Of a stretch of DNA of 20,367 nt, positions 7,780 through 15,242 are shown one piece after another. Below the pieces are notes generated by a model. It made no database searches and was not told the DNA's origin. It saw only the letters and a program-made list of their open reading frames with translations. The position numbers and the translations under genes were made by a program. The stretch is from CAXQRU01 sp964226685 (GTDB taxonomy: Bacteria; Pseudomonadota; Gammaproteobacteria; Pseudomonadales; Cellvibrionaceae): positions 1 through 20,367 of the forward strand of contig CAXQRU010000166.1 of assembly GCA_964226685.1 (NCBI GenBank). The letters are read 5' to 3'. Every line of letters begins with the position of its first letter. Within the stretch, counting starts at the first letter, position 1.

Positions 7780-8844
7780 TTACTTGTTTTTTAGGGCTTT
7801 TAAGGTTGCGTCCATTTTCAAAAGCGACTCTTCAGTCGTCTCCCAGTTGATACAAGCATCAGTGATGGAAACTCCATAAGCTAACTGAGATTTATCCTCC
7901 GTGAGTTTTTGGTTGCCGGCATTTAAATTACTCTCGATCATCAAGCCAATGATACTCTTGTTGCCATCCACGATTTGTTGAGTAATGTTCTCCATGACTA
8001 AAACCTGCAGGTTGTGATCCTTGTTTGAATTCGCATGACTGCAATCAACCATAATGTTTTCGCTGACATTTTTAGCACGAAGCTCCTTTTCACACTCAGC
8101 AATACTGTGTGAATCGTAATTTGGTTTTCCGCCGCCACCTCTTAACACAACATGCGCGTAGGGGTTGCCACGAGTATGAGTAATGGCCACTTGCCCTTCA
8201 TTGTTAATACCCAGGAACCGATGAGGGTTAGCGACCGATTCCAGAGCATTAATCGCAACGGTTAAGCTACCATCGGTGCCGTTTTTAAAGCCTACTGCAC
8301 AAGAGAGGCCGCTCGCCATTTCTCTATGAGTCTGTGACTCTGTGGTTCTGGCGCCAATGGCAGACCATGAGATCAAATCCTGAAGGTACTGAGGAGAAAT
8401 TGGGTCTAAGGCCTCTGTTGCAGTGGGTAAGCCGATTTCTGCAATATCTATCAATAGCTTGCGCCCAATATGTAGGCCTTCTTCGATTTTGAAGGAGTCA
8501 TTTAAGTAGGGATCATTGATTAAGCCTTTCCAGCCAACCGTCGTTCTAGGTTTCTCAAAGTAAACTCGCATAATAATAGCGATAGTGTCTTTGACTTTAT
8601 CAGCAAGATCGCGTAAGCGGTGAGCGTACTCGATAGCGGCTTTTGTGTCATGTATTGAGCAGGGGCCAATCACGATCATCAGTCGATCATCTTTACGATC
8701 TAATATGTTAGACACAGTCTCACGACCTTTTGAGACAGTTTCTAGCGCTTTATCAGTGATGGGTAGCTCAGCTTTTAATTTGGCAGGGGAGATTAATACT
8801 TCCTGCGAGACAATATTTAGATTTTCAATGGGCTTGTTTGACAT
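7780..8844 (-). CDS. aroF: 3-deoxy-7-phosphoheptulonate synthase (DAHP synthase, AroF/AroG type)
   Basis: First enzyme of the shikimate pathway: joins phosphoenolpyruvate and erythrose 4-phosphate to DAHP, in the cytoplasm. The 354-residue form matches class I alpha enzymes along its length, closest by eye to E. coli AroF. Motifs include GPCSIHD (60-66, metal ligand C62), EKPRTTVGWKG (97-107), GARTTESQTHRE, and MVDCSHANSNKDH near residue 265. The ATG at 8844 aligns with the AroF start (both continue to EQVL/QEVL at about residue 14). In-frame ATG codons at 8877 and 8904 would add 11 or 20 unmatched residues. None of the starts has a strong ribosome site, so the start is moderately sure. Aromatic amino acid feedback is normal in this family; which amino acid cannot be read here. 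Divergent from the SDR gene, convergent with grx. Confidence 0.93.
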   Translation of the reverse strand: MSNKPIENLNIVSQEVLISPAKLKAELPITDKALETVSKGRETVSNILDRKDDRLMIVIGPCSIHDTKAAIEYAHRLRDLADKVKDTIAIIMRVYFEKPRTTVGWKGLINDPYLNDSFKIEEGLHIGRKLLIDIAEIGLPTATEALDPISPQYLQDLISWSAIGARTTESQTHREMASGLSCAVGFKNGTDGSLTVAINALESVANPHRFLGINNEGQVAITHTRGNPYAHVVLRGGGGKPNYDSHSIAECEKELRAKNVSENIMVDCSHANSNKDHNLQVLVMENITQQIVDGNKSIIGLMIESNLNAGNQKLTEDKSQLAYGVSITDACINWETTEESLLKMDATLKALKNK

Positions 8845-8860
8845 TACCTGTGTATCCAAA

Positions 8861-8877
8861 ATGCATAAATTCTGCAT
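8861..8877. promoter_or_regulatory. Inverted repeat just before the DAHP synthase start
   Basis: ATGCA (8861-8865) and TGCAT (8873-8877) flank seven AT-rich bases, 17 bases upstream of the chosen start. On the minus strand TTTACA (8886-8891) followed 15 bases later by TATGCA could be a promoter overlapping this repeat. It does not match the TyrR box TGTAAA-N6-TTTACA. An operator is possible but weakly supported. Confidence 0.25.
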
Positions 8878-8977
8878 TGTACTGTAAATAGGGTCGATTT
8901 CCATTATTTTTAGGGATTTAGATCAACTTGATAAGTTTTTGCGTAAAACATGGTATTAATTAAATCTAGGAAGCTTT

Positions 8978-9679
8978 ATGCATGTTGCTGTGATTGGCGC
9001 CGGAGGTATTGGTAGTGCTCTTGTGGAGTGCTATCGTTTGCGTTCTGATATTGAACATATTCACGTCTTTTCAAGGGGGGTGTCGGTCCAGGTTTCAGAT
9101 ACCCTCAGTCAGTACCCACTTGATTTATGCTCTGAAGCGAGTATCGAGCAGGCCAGCTCGCAGGTGCGGCACCCCTTATCGCAAGTCATTGTAGCCACGG
9201 GCTTATTGCATGATGAGCAAATGCTGCCTGAGAAGTCGATTTCGCAATTAACCATGGAGCATTTTCAAAAGCTTTTGGCGGTCAATACTGTCGGGCCAGC
9301 TTTGGTGGCGAAGCACTTCCTGCCCAAGCTAACCAAAGATAATGCTGTATTTTCAATGCTGTCTGCACGAGTGGGCAGTATTTCTGATAATCGCTTGGGG
9401 GGTTGGTATTCCTACCGAGCCTCAAAAGCGGCTTTGAATATGATTATCAAAAGTCTAGCAATTGAATATGCTCGCAAGCTTCCAAAGGCTTGTATCGTGG
9501 GGTTACACCCCGGAACGGTCGATACCCGGCTATCGAAGCCCTTCCAAAAAAATGTTCCTGCTAAGCAGTTGTTTAGCAATGAGCAATCCGCTCAATATTT
9601 GCTGAAGGTCATAGCAGGCTTATCCCCAAAAGATTCAGGTAAGTGTTTTGCTTGGGATGGGCAAGAGGTGCCTGCTTGA
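8978..9679 (+). CDS. Short-chain dehydrogenase/reductase, C-factor-like
   Basis: A 233-residue cytoplasmic NAD(P)-dependent oxidoreductase of the short-chain dehydrogenase family, substrate unknown. The coenzyme-binding turn is GAGGIG (7-12). NTVGPALVAKHF (103-114) holds the structural asparagine, MLSARVGS (127-134) the catalytic serine strand, and Y146-x3-K150 (YRASK) the catalytic pair; HPGTVDT follows. Its short length resembles CsgA/C-factor-type proteins. AGGAAG lies five bases before the ATG. Its TGA overlaps the TTG start of the photolyase gene by four bases, so the two are one translational unit. SDR genes beside photolyase genes are, as I recall, common in Gammaproteobacteria, which suggests a light- or damage-induced unit, but the reaction is unknown. 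Confidence 0.87.
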   Translation: MHVAVIGAGGIGSALVECYRLRSDIEHIHVFSRGVSVQVSDTLSQYPLDLCSEASIEQASSQVRHPLSQVIVATGLLHDEQMLPEKSISQLTMEHFQKLLAVNTVGPALVAKHFLPKLTKDNAVFSMLSARVGSISDNRLGGWYSYRASKAALNMIIKSLAIEYARKLPKACIVGLHPGTVDTRLSKPFQKNVPAKQLFSNEQSAQYLLKVIAGLSPKDSGKCFAWDGQEVPA

Positions 9680-11223
9680 ACAAAGTACAGACGCTACGCT
9701 TTATTCTAGGAGATCAATTGAATCGCTGCATCAGTAGCTTAGAGGGTGTCGATCTCAAAAACGATGTGATCTTCATGTGTGAAGTGCTCGAGGAGACTCA
9801 ATACGTTAAGCACCACAAAAAGAAAATTGCATTAATATTCTCGGCCATGCGTCACTTTGCTAGAGAGTTACAAGAGGAGGGTTTTCAGGTCGATTATATC
9901 CGTCTAGACAGCCCGGGGAATTCAGGTAGTTTTTCTAGTGAGTTGGAGCGAGCAATAAAGCGTCACCAACCCAGTAGCATAAAAGTTACGATGCCGGGTG
10001 AGTATCGAGTATTGCAGTTATTGCAATCGACCCTTAAGTCCTCGGGGGCCAACTTTTCAATTGAGGAAGATAGCCGCTTTCTAACCACTCCCGATTTTTT
10101 TAAGCACTGGGCGCAGGGGCGAAAAGAGTGGCGTATGGAGTATTTTTATCGAGAGGTAAGAAAAAAACACCATATTTTGATGGAGGCGAATGCACCTGTT
10201 GGTGGTAAATGGAATTACGATGCGCAAAATCGAAATTCACTACCTGAGGAAATCCGTATTCCCGCTGCCACAAGGTTTGAGCCAGATGAATTGACCCAAG
10301 AGGTTCTGGATCTTGTGGCTGCTCGATTTGCTGATCATTTCGGTGAGTTAGAGCCGTTTTCTATGGCGGCCACTCGCCAGCAAGCGCTTAAGGTGCTTGA
10401 TGAATTTATCAAAAATCGCTTGTCTAGCTTTGGTGATTATCAAGATGCTATGAGGCAGGGCGAGCCGTGGTTGTTCCACTCGCACATTAGTTTTTACTTA
10501 AACTGTGGTCTGCTGCTGCCGATGGAGGTGGTTCGCGCTGCCGAGGAGGCCTATTATCAAGCCCAGGCGCCTTTGCACTGTGTGGAGGGGTTTATTCGTC
10601 AAATTGTCGGCTGGCGAGAATATGTCATGGGTTTTTACTGGATGGTGATGCCCGATTATTCAACACAAAACTTCTTTCAGGCCAAAAGATCGTTGCCGGG
10701 CCTGTATTGGACGGCCAATACTAAGATGAACTGCATGGCTCAATGTGTTAAAGAAACTCAGCAAAACGCCTATGCACACCATATTCAGAGGCTTATGGTG
10801 CTAGGCAACTTTGCCTTGCTGGCTGGTATTTCTCCCAAGGAAGTTAACGAATGGTACTTGCTAGTCTATGCTGATGCCTACGAGTGGGTAGAGTTGCCTA
10901 ATGTATCGGGTATGGTGTTGTTTGCCGATGGGGGGGTGCTTGCGAGCAAACCCTATATCGCAGGCGGCAATTACATACGCAAAATGTCCAATTATTGTGA
11001 CTCTTGCCGTTATGATGTCAATAAAAAAAATGGCGAGCAAGCCTGTCCATTCAATTACTTATATTGGAATTTTCTATCCCAACATGAACAAAAATTATCG
11101 AATAATCCTCGCTTGAGAATGCCCTATGCTAGTCTTCGAAAAATGTCAGATGACAAGCGTAAACTCATCGCGACCGATGCTAGCCGATTTTTCAAGGCGC
11201 TGGAGTCAGGCGAGGTGGTCTGA
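9676..11223 (+). CDS. Iron-sulfur bacterial cryptochrome/(6-4) photolyase family protein
   Basis: A flavoprotein that probably repairs UV-made (6-4) pyrimidine photoproducts with light, binding FAD, a ribolumazine-type antenna and a [4Fe-4S] cluster. The 515-residue protein matches the FeS-BCP family (Agrobacterium PhrB, 507 residues). Counting from the TTG start, cluster ligands are C353, C441, C444 and C457, each exactly three more than the PhrB ligands as I recall them (350, 438, 441, 454). The HH pair is at 368-369 and tyrosines Y427 and Y433 keep the same offset. The N-terminal part (FILGDQLN) is the antenna-binding domain. The TTG start is favoured by GAGGTG five bases upstream and the TTGA overlap with the SDR stop. 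An ATG 33 bases upstream lies within the SDR gene and has no ribosome site. A pure photoreceptor role is the alternative. Confidence 0.93.
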   Translation: MNKVQTLRFILGDQLNRCISSLEGVDLKNDVIFMCEVLEETQYVKHHKKKIALIFSAMRHFARELQEEGFQVDYIRLDSPGNSGSFSSELERAIKRHQPSSIKVTMPGEYRVLQLLQSTLKSSGANFSIEEDSRFLTTPDFFKHWAQGRKEWRMEYFYREVRKKHHILMEANAPVGGKWNYDAQNRNSLPEEIRIPAATRFEPDELTQEVLDLVAARFADHFGELEPFSMAATRQQALKVLDEFIKNRLSSFGDYQDAMRQGEPWLFHSHISFYLNCGLLLPMEVVRAAEEAYYQAQAPLHCVEGFIRQIVGWREYVMGFYWMVMPDYSTQNFFQAKRSLPGLYWTANTKMNCMAQCVKETQQNAYAHHIQRLMVLGNFALLAGISPKEVNEWYLLVYADAYEWVELPNVSGMVLFADGGVLASKPYIAGGNYIRKMSNYCDSCRYDVNKKNGEQACPFNYLYWNFLSQHEQKLSNNPRLRMPYASLRKMSDDKRKLIATDASRFFKALESGEVV

Positions 11224-11286
11224 AGAAGATTAGCGGTTGAATTCACTATTTGCTACCATACCGTCTCCTTACTGATTGGACGTAAT

Positions 11287-11985
11287 ATGAATTCATCTCC
11301 CCGCTTGGTTGTTGCTCTCGACTTTGACGATGTTAATTCCTGTCTATCGCTAGTCGATTCCTTATCCCCCGACCAGTGCCGTTTAAAGGTGGGTAAGCAG
11401 CTGTTTACCCTGGCCGGCCCTGCGTTGATTGAAAAGTTGACGGCTAAAGGCTTTGATATTTTTCTGGATTTAAAATACCACGATATCCCCAATACTGTTG
11501 CCAAAGCGGTCACTGCAGCTTGTGATCTAGGCGTTTGGATGGTAAATGTTCACGCCAGTGGCGGTGAGCGCATGATGCAGGCGGCGGCTGAGGCTGTCGC
11601 AGGGGCGGCGCACAAGCCGCTATTAATTGCGGTAACTGTCTTGACTAGTATGGAGCAGGCCGATCTTAACGGTATTGGTATCGATGGCAGTGTAGAGCAG
11701 CAAGTCATGAGGCTGGCTGATTTAACCAAAAAATCGGGCTTAGATGGCGTAGTTTGCTCGGCTCAAGAAGCGCCACTGCTAAGAAGTCGTCTTGGAGATG
11801 ATTTTTGTTTGGTGACGCCAGGCATTCGACTGGCCTCACTTGGGGATGATCAGCGCAGGGTGTTAACACCCAAAGAGGCCATCTTAGCGGGTAGTCATTA
11901 TATTGTAGTAGGTAGACCCATTACGCAGGCAATAGACCCTTTGGCGGTTTGTTGTGAAATTAATCGTTCGATAGAGGAGCTATAA
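11287..11985 (+). CDS. pyrF: Orotidine 5'-phosphate decarboxylase
   Basis: Last step of de novo UMP synthesis: decarboxylates orotidine 5'-phosphate in the cytoplasm. The 232 residues fit the bacterial short form. The catalytic set is visible as D12 (ALDFDD), K34 (LKVGKQLF), and D61-x-K63-x-x-D66 in DLKYHDIPNT, the D-x-K-x-x-D signature. The phosphate-binding end VTPGIRLA and VGRPIT are present. The start at the ATG has GGA about eight bases upstream. Its TAA shares bases with the ATG of cmk (TAATG), so the two pyrimidine genes are coupled. A promoter probably lies in the 63-base gap after the photolyase gene, but no clean boxes are seen. Confidence 0.96.
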   Translation: MNSSPRLVVALDFDDVNSCLSLVDSLSPDQCRLKVGKQLFTLAGPALIEKLTAKGFDIFLDLKYHDIPNTVAKAVTAACDLGVWMVNVHASGGERMMQAAAEAVAGAAHKPLLIAVTVLTSMEQADLNGIGIDGSVEQQVMRLADLTKKSGLDGVVCSAQEAPLLRSRLGDDFCLVTPGIRLASLGDDQRRVLTPKEAILAGSHYIVVGRPITQAIDPLAVCCEINRSIEEL

Positions 11986-12656
11986 TGAGTTTTCCAGTCA
12001 TCACTATTGATGGTCCCAGTGGTGCAGGTAAGGGCACCTTGGCAATGAGGGTTGCTCAACACTTTAATTTCACGTTTTTAGACAGTGGAGCGCTTTATCG
12101 TCTGACGGCATTATCTGTCCTTAATAATGAAGTTGACCCAAGCGATGAAGATGCCGTTGAAGCCATCGCCGCTTCATTAGATATTGGTTTCCAGATTGAG
12201 AATGGACAGGTGTTAGCGTTTCTTGATGGAGAAAATGTGAGTGATGCGATACGGCAGGAAAAGGTTGGCATGATGGCCTCTGTTGTGGCGGCTTACCCAG
12301 GCGTGAGAGCGGCATTGTTAGACAAGCAGCGTCAGTTTTGCCGGCCACCTGGTTTGGTGGCTGATGGTCGCGATATGGGGACAACCGTCTTTCCCAATGC
12401 GAACGCTAAGATTTTTTTAACAGCAAGTGCCGAAATTCGTGCTGAAAGGCGCCATAAGCAGTTGATTGATAAAGGGGAATCTGTTAGCCTTCGCGCTCTG
12501 AAGAAGGATATTGAAGAGCGAGACAAAAGAGACTCTGAGCGATCGAGTTCTCCTCTATTGCCTGCTAAAGATGCACTAATGCTTGATAGCAGTGATATGG
12601 ATATAGATGAAGTGAGTGAGGCAGCCATAGCCTATATTGATAGCAAGCTTAAGTAG
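11985..12656 (+). CDS. cmk: Cytidylate kinase
   Basis: Phosphorylates CMP and dCMP with ATP in the cytoplasm, feeding CTP and dCTP pools. The 223-residue protein starts with the P-loop GPSGAGKGT (10-18), followed by the CMP-binding SGALYRLTA region (33-41), DGRDMGTTVFP (127-137) and the LID segment with paired arginines around ERDKRDSER. Length is typical. The ATG overlaps the stop of pyrF in TAATG, giving a two-gene pyrimidine unit. The cmk-rpsA-ihfB order is conserved in gammaproteobacteria and supports the call. Only a weak hairpin follows (12674-12696), so some transcripts may run on into rpsA. Confidence 0.96.
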   Translation: MSFPVITIDGPSGAGKGTLAMRVAQHFNFTFLDSGALYRLTALSVLNNEVDPSDEDAVEAIAASLDIGFQIENGQVLAFLDGENVSDAIRQEKVGMMASVVAAYPGVRAALLDKQRQFCRPPGLVADGRDMGTTVFPNANAKIFLTASAEIRAERRHKQLIDKGESVSLRALKKDIEERDKRDSERSSSPLLPAKDALMLDSSDMDIDEVSEAAIAYIDSKLK

Positions 12657-12713
12657 TTTGTATAGTTATCAGTAGCTTAGGCTTATCTTTTAAGCTTTAT
12701 TTAAACTATTTTT

Positions 12714-12729
12714 GCTTATGATTACTCGC
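12714..12729 (+). promoter_or_regulatory. Probable rpsA promoter (extended -10 and GC-rich discriminator)
   Basis: TATGAT at 12717-12722 differs from the consensus -10 box at one base, and a TG pair is nearby upstream. The -35 region is poor (GCTTTA at 17 bases). The bases after the -10, TACTCGCC, form a GC-rich discriminator as in stringently controlled ribosomal genes. Transcription would begin near 12729-12731, giving a leader of about 120 bases. Confidence 0.45.
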
Positions 12730-12730
12730 C

Positions 12731-12848
12731 AGGAGTTAAGCAAAAATGCAATGAAACCGGCCCGTGTTCCTGGTTACGCGGTAGAGCAAATCTGTAGAGC
12801 TCGCTTAACGACTCCACGGATTTGTGCTGATAAAATAGGTATATGTAC
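12731..12848 (+). promoter_or_regulatory. Structured rpsA leader, probable S1 autoregulation region
   Basis: GTTAAGC (12735-12741) is the exact complement of GCTTAAC (12803-12809), and GGAG just outside can pair with CTCC (12812-12815) across a small bulge. Inside lie two smaller hairpins: ACCG/CGGT (12756-12759 with 12778-12781, continued inward by CGT/ACG) and GAGC/GCTC (12784-12787 with 12799-12802). The last 35 bases before the ATG are A/U-rich with no strong ribosome site. E. coli rpsA likewise has a weak ribosome site behind several hairpins, through which S1 represses itself. The same logic is inferred here; the folds are by eye. Confidence 0.5.
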
Positions 12849-12852
12849 ATGA
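12751..12852 (+). CDS. Possible 33-residue upstream ORF overlapping the rpsA start
   Basis: An ATG at 12751 opens 33 codons of a basic peptide (four arginines, two lysines, three cysteines) whose TGA overlaps the rpsA ATG in ATGA. Such an overlap would let ribosomes reach the weak rpsA start by reinitiation. Against it, AGGAG (12731-12735) is 15 bases from this ATG, too far for normal initiation, and an ORF this long is expected by chance fairly often. Coding is unproven; it may simply be leader RNA. Confidence 0.2.
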   Translation: MKPARVPGYAVEQICRARLTTPRICADKIGICT

Positions 12853-14531
12853 GCGAAAATTTCGCAGATCTCTTCGAAGAGAGCCTCAAAACCGTTGATA
12901 TGGTCCCTGGCTCGATTGTTACCGGTGTTGTAATCGATATTGATAAAGACTGGGTTACAGTTCACGCTGGCTTAAAGTCAGAGGGCGTTATTCCTGCCTC
13001 ACAATTTGTCAACGAACAAGGTGAAATGTCACTGGCCATTGGTGATGAAGTGCAAGTAGCACTTGAAACCGTAGAAGATGGCTTTGGTGAAACCCGCCTT
13101 TCTCGAGAAAAAGCCAAGCGCGCTGAATCTTGGAAAGTGTTGGAAGCGGCACACAGTGCTGATGAAGTGATTAATGGTATCATCACAGGTAAAGTCAAAG
13201 GTGGCTTCACTGTTGATGTTGCTGGAATTCGTGCGTTCTTGCCTGGTTCACTGGTCGATGTGCGTCCAGTTAGAGAGACCACGCATTTAGAAGGCAAAGA
13301 GCTAGAATTTAAGGTTATCAAGCTTGATCAGAAGCGCAACAATGTTGTGGTATCTCGTCGCGCGGTGATGGAGCAAGCGAATTCTGAAGAACGTGAAGAG
13401 TTGCTAGCGAATCTTCAAGAAGGTTCTGAAGTTAAAGGTATCGTTAAAAACCTTACTGATTACGGTGCCTTCGTTGATTTGGGTGGTGTTGATGGTCTTC
13501 TTCACATTACCGATATGGCTTGGAAGCGCATTAAGCATCCAGGTGAGATTGTCAATGTTGGCGATGAAATCGACGTTAAAGTACTTAAGTTTGATCGTGA
13601 TCGTAACCGTGTATCACTTGGTCTTAAGCAATTGGGTGAAGATCCTTGGGTTGCTATCACTAAGCGTTACCCAGAAGGTGCTAAGACGGAAGCTGTTGTT
13701 ACCAACTTAACTGACTACGGCTGTTTTGCTGAAATCGAAGAGGGTGTGGAAGGTCTTGTTCACGTTTCAGAAATGGATTGGACTAACAAAAATATCCATC
13801 CTTCAAAAGTCGTTCAGTTGGGCGATAAAGTTGAAGTTATGGTTCTTGATATCGATGAAGAGCGTCGTCGTATTTCATTGGGTATCAAACAATGTCAAGA
13901 AAATCCATGGGATGCATTTGGTCGTCAATATGCTAAAGGTGACAAAATCTCTGGTAAGATCAAGTCAATTACCGATTTTGGTATCTTTATTGGCCTTGAA
14001 GGTGGTATTGATGGTCTGGTTCATTTGTCTGACATCTCTTGGAATGAAACCGGTGAAGAAGCCGTGCGTCGATACAAGAAGGGTGATGAATTAAATACCG
14101 TTATCCTTGCTATTGACCCAGAGCGTGAGCGTATTTCACTGGGCGTTAAGCAACTAGAAGATGATCCCTTCTCAGCTTATGTTAGTGAGAACGACAAAGG
14201 TTCGATTGTTAAAGGTACTGTGAAAGAAGTTGATGCTAAAGCAGCTATTATTACCCTAGCTGAAGAAGTTGAAGCTGTTCTCAAAGCCTCAGAAATTAGC
14301 CGAGATAAAGTTGAAGATGCTCGTAATGTACTCAGTGTCGGTGATGAGATCGAAGCTAAGATTATCAGCGTTGATCGTAAAAACCGCACCCTTGCATTAT
14401 CTGTTAAGTCTAAAGATGCGGCCGATGAGCAAGAAGCGATAAAAGAGCACAGTGCTAAGAATGAACAAGCGGCACCGGCTACTTTGGGCGACTTGATTAA
14501 AGCTGAAATGGAAAGCAAAGATAATCAATAA
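12849..14531 (+). CDS. rpsA: 30S ribosomal protein S1
   Basis: S1 sits on the small ribosomal subunit and captures and unfolds mRNA leaders. The 560-residue protein has six S1/OB-fold repeats, the number and order of gammaproteobacterial S1: two divergent N-terminal repeats that bind the ribosome (about 20-170), then four RNA-binding repeats. Repeats 3-6 show the pattern TDYGAFVDLGGVDGLLHITD, TDYGCFAEIEEGVEGLVH, TDFGIFIGLEGGIDGLVH and a degenerate last copy. The ATG at 12849 is preferred because the protein then starts MSENFADLFEESL as in relatives; the ATG six bases before is unlikely. Codon use is strongly biased as in highly expressed genes. It follows cmk and precedes ihfB after a strong terminator. 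Confidence 0.97.
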   Translation: MSENFADLFEESLKTVDMVPGSIVTGVVIDIDKDWVTVHAGLKSEGVIPASQFVNEQGEMSLAIGDEVQVALETVEDGFGETRLSREKAKRAESWKVLEAAHSADEVINGIITGKVKGGFTVDVAGIRAFLPGSLVDVRPVRETTHLEGKELEFKVIKLDQKRNNVVVSRRAVMEQANSEEREELLANLQEGSEVKGIVKNLTDYGAFVDLGGVDGLLHITDMAWKRIKHPGEIVNVGDEIDVKVLKFDRDRNRVSLGLKQLGEDPWVAITKRYPEGAKTEAVVTNLTDYGCFAEIEEGVEGLVHVSEMDWTNKNIHPSKVVQLGDKVEVMVLDIDEERRRISLGIKQCQENPWDAFGRQYAKGDKISGKIKSITDFGIFIGLEGGIDGLVHLSDISWNETGEEAVRRYKKGDELNTVILAIDPERERISLGVKQLEDDPFSAYVSENDKGSIVKGTVKEVDAKAAIITLAEEVEAVLKASEISRDKVEDARNVLSVGDEIEAKIISVDRKNRTLALSVKSKDAADEQEAIKEHSAKNEQAAPATLGDLIKAEMESKDNQ

Positions 14532-14538
14532 GCTGTGA

Positions 14539-14562
14539 GTGAGCGCGCTATTGCGCGCTCAC
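14539..14562 (+). terminator. rpsA terminator hairpin
   Basis: GTGAGCGCGC and GCGCGCTCAC form a perfect ten-pair stem with loop TATT, seven bases after the rpsA stop. The sequence after it (ACACTTTGC) has only short T-runs, with a longer one at 14582-14586, so termination may be partial. The stem shares GTGAGCGC with the hairpin at 7750-7769. Confidence 0.8.
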
Positions 14563-14643
14563 ACTTTGCTGTAGGCTTTACTTTTTAATATGATTTGGCT
14601 GTAAGTTAGGTCAAGACTATTCAAATAACTTCCTGGAGTTATC

Positions 14644-14937
14644 ATGACTAAATCCGAATTAATAGAAAGAATGGCGAATCAGCAAGATCAGTTATCTGTT
14701 AAAGATGTCGAGCTGGCAGTTAAGTTGATGCTGGATCATATGTCGCAAGTATTGTCCTCTGGTGAGCGCATAGAGATTAGAGGATTTGGTAGTTTCTCAC
14801 TGCACTATCGGGAGCCTAGAACTGGTCGTAATCCTAAGACTGGTGAATCAGTTGAGTTGCCTGGTAAGTATGTACCTCACTTTAAGCCGGGTAAAGAGCT
14901 TCGAGATAGAGTGAACAGTAGTCTAGAGAAAAGCTAG
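14644..14937 (+). CDS. ihfB: Integration host factor, beta subunit
   Basis: A DNA-bending protein that pairs with IhfA, shaping promoters, recombination sites and the nucleoid. The 97 residues match IhfB: MTKSELIERMA start, RIEIRGFGSFSLHYREPRTGRNPKTG region (47-72) with the DNA-intercalating loop proline in GRNPKTG, and the end HFKPGKELRDRV. TGGAG lies seven bases before the ATG. It has the standard place after rpsA, and lapA begins three bases after its stop, so it heads an ihfB-lapA-lapB unit. A promoter is expected in the 80 bases after the rpsA hairpin; TTGGCT (14597-14602) with TATTCA 17 bases on is a weak candidate. Confidence 0.96.
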   Translation: MTKSELIERMANQQDQLSVKDVELAVKLMLDHMSQVLSSGERIEIRGFGSFSLHYREPRTGRNPKTGESVELPGKYVPHFKPGKELRDRVNSSLEKS

Positions 14938-14940
14938 TTT

Positions 14941-15240
14941 ATGTCCTTGATTAAAAGGTTGATAATACTGCTTTTTTTCGTTTTTTTTGTTGTGTTAGGC
15001 GTAATCTTCGCCTCGGATAACCCATCTTATATCCCGCTCAATATTTTTGGAATACAAATTCCTTCAGTGGCCATAGGTTTGGCGTTAAGCGTTGTGTTTT
15101 TTTTAGGGGTGCTTCTGGGTTGGTGCTTTAGTCACGTATCTAATTTTTTTATTCGTCGTACGATTTCGAAAAAGGATCGTTTGATAGAAAAGCAATCTGA
15201 AGAGTTGGCAACTCTGCGTGCTGCTCTGCTGAGAGATTAA
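14941..15240 (+). CDS. lapA: LapA-domain membrane protein (DUF1049)
   Basis: A 99-residue inner-membrane protein that works with LapB in control of lipopolysaccharide assembly. Two membrane helices are visible at about residues 5-25 and 42-64, joined by a short loop containing the conserved ASDNPSYIPLNIFG stretch (24-37). A charged helical tail (about 75-97, KKDRLIEKQSEELATLRAAL) faces the cytoplasm and could form a coiled coil. It starts three bases after ihfB and ends two bases before the GTG of lapB, so the three are translated as one unit. Gene order and layout agree with lapA of other gammaproteobacteria. Confidence 0.92.
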   Translation: MSLIKRLIILLFFVFFVVLGVIFASDNPSYIPLNIFGIQIPSVAIGLALSVVFFLGVLLGWCFSHVSNFFIRRTISKKDRLIEKQSEELATLRAALLRD

Positions 15241-15242
15241 TT

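Noticed and set aside
8886..8903. TyrR box for the DAHP synthase gene
   Set aside because: TTTACA/TGTAAA half-site is present but the second half at six-base spacing is missing.
9643..9675. ATG at 9643 as photolyase start (11 extra residues)
   Set aside because: It lies inside the SDR gene with no ribosome site, and the added residues do not resemble the family; the TTG at 9676 has a strong site.
12332..12628. 98-codon minus-strand ORF opposite cmk (and similar long ORFs opposite rpsA, the CPA1 antiporter and lapB)
   Set aside because: Serine/leucine- or arginine-rich translations with no family resemblance, fully inside well-identified genes; shadows of the real frame.
12674..12702. Hairpin AGCTTA/TAAGCT followed by TTTATTT after cmk, as a terminator
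   Set aside because: Only six mostly A-T pairs around an 11-base loop and an interrupted T-run; too weak to call.
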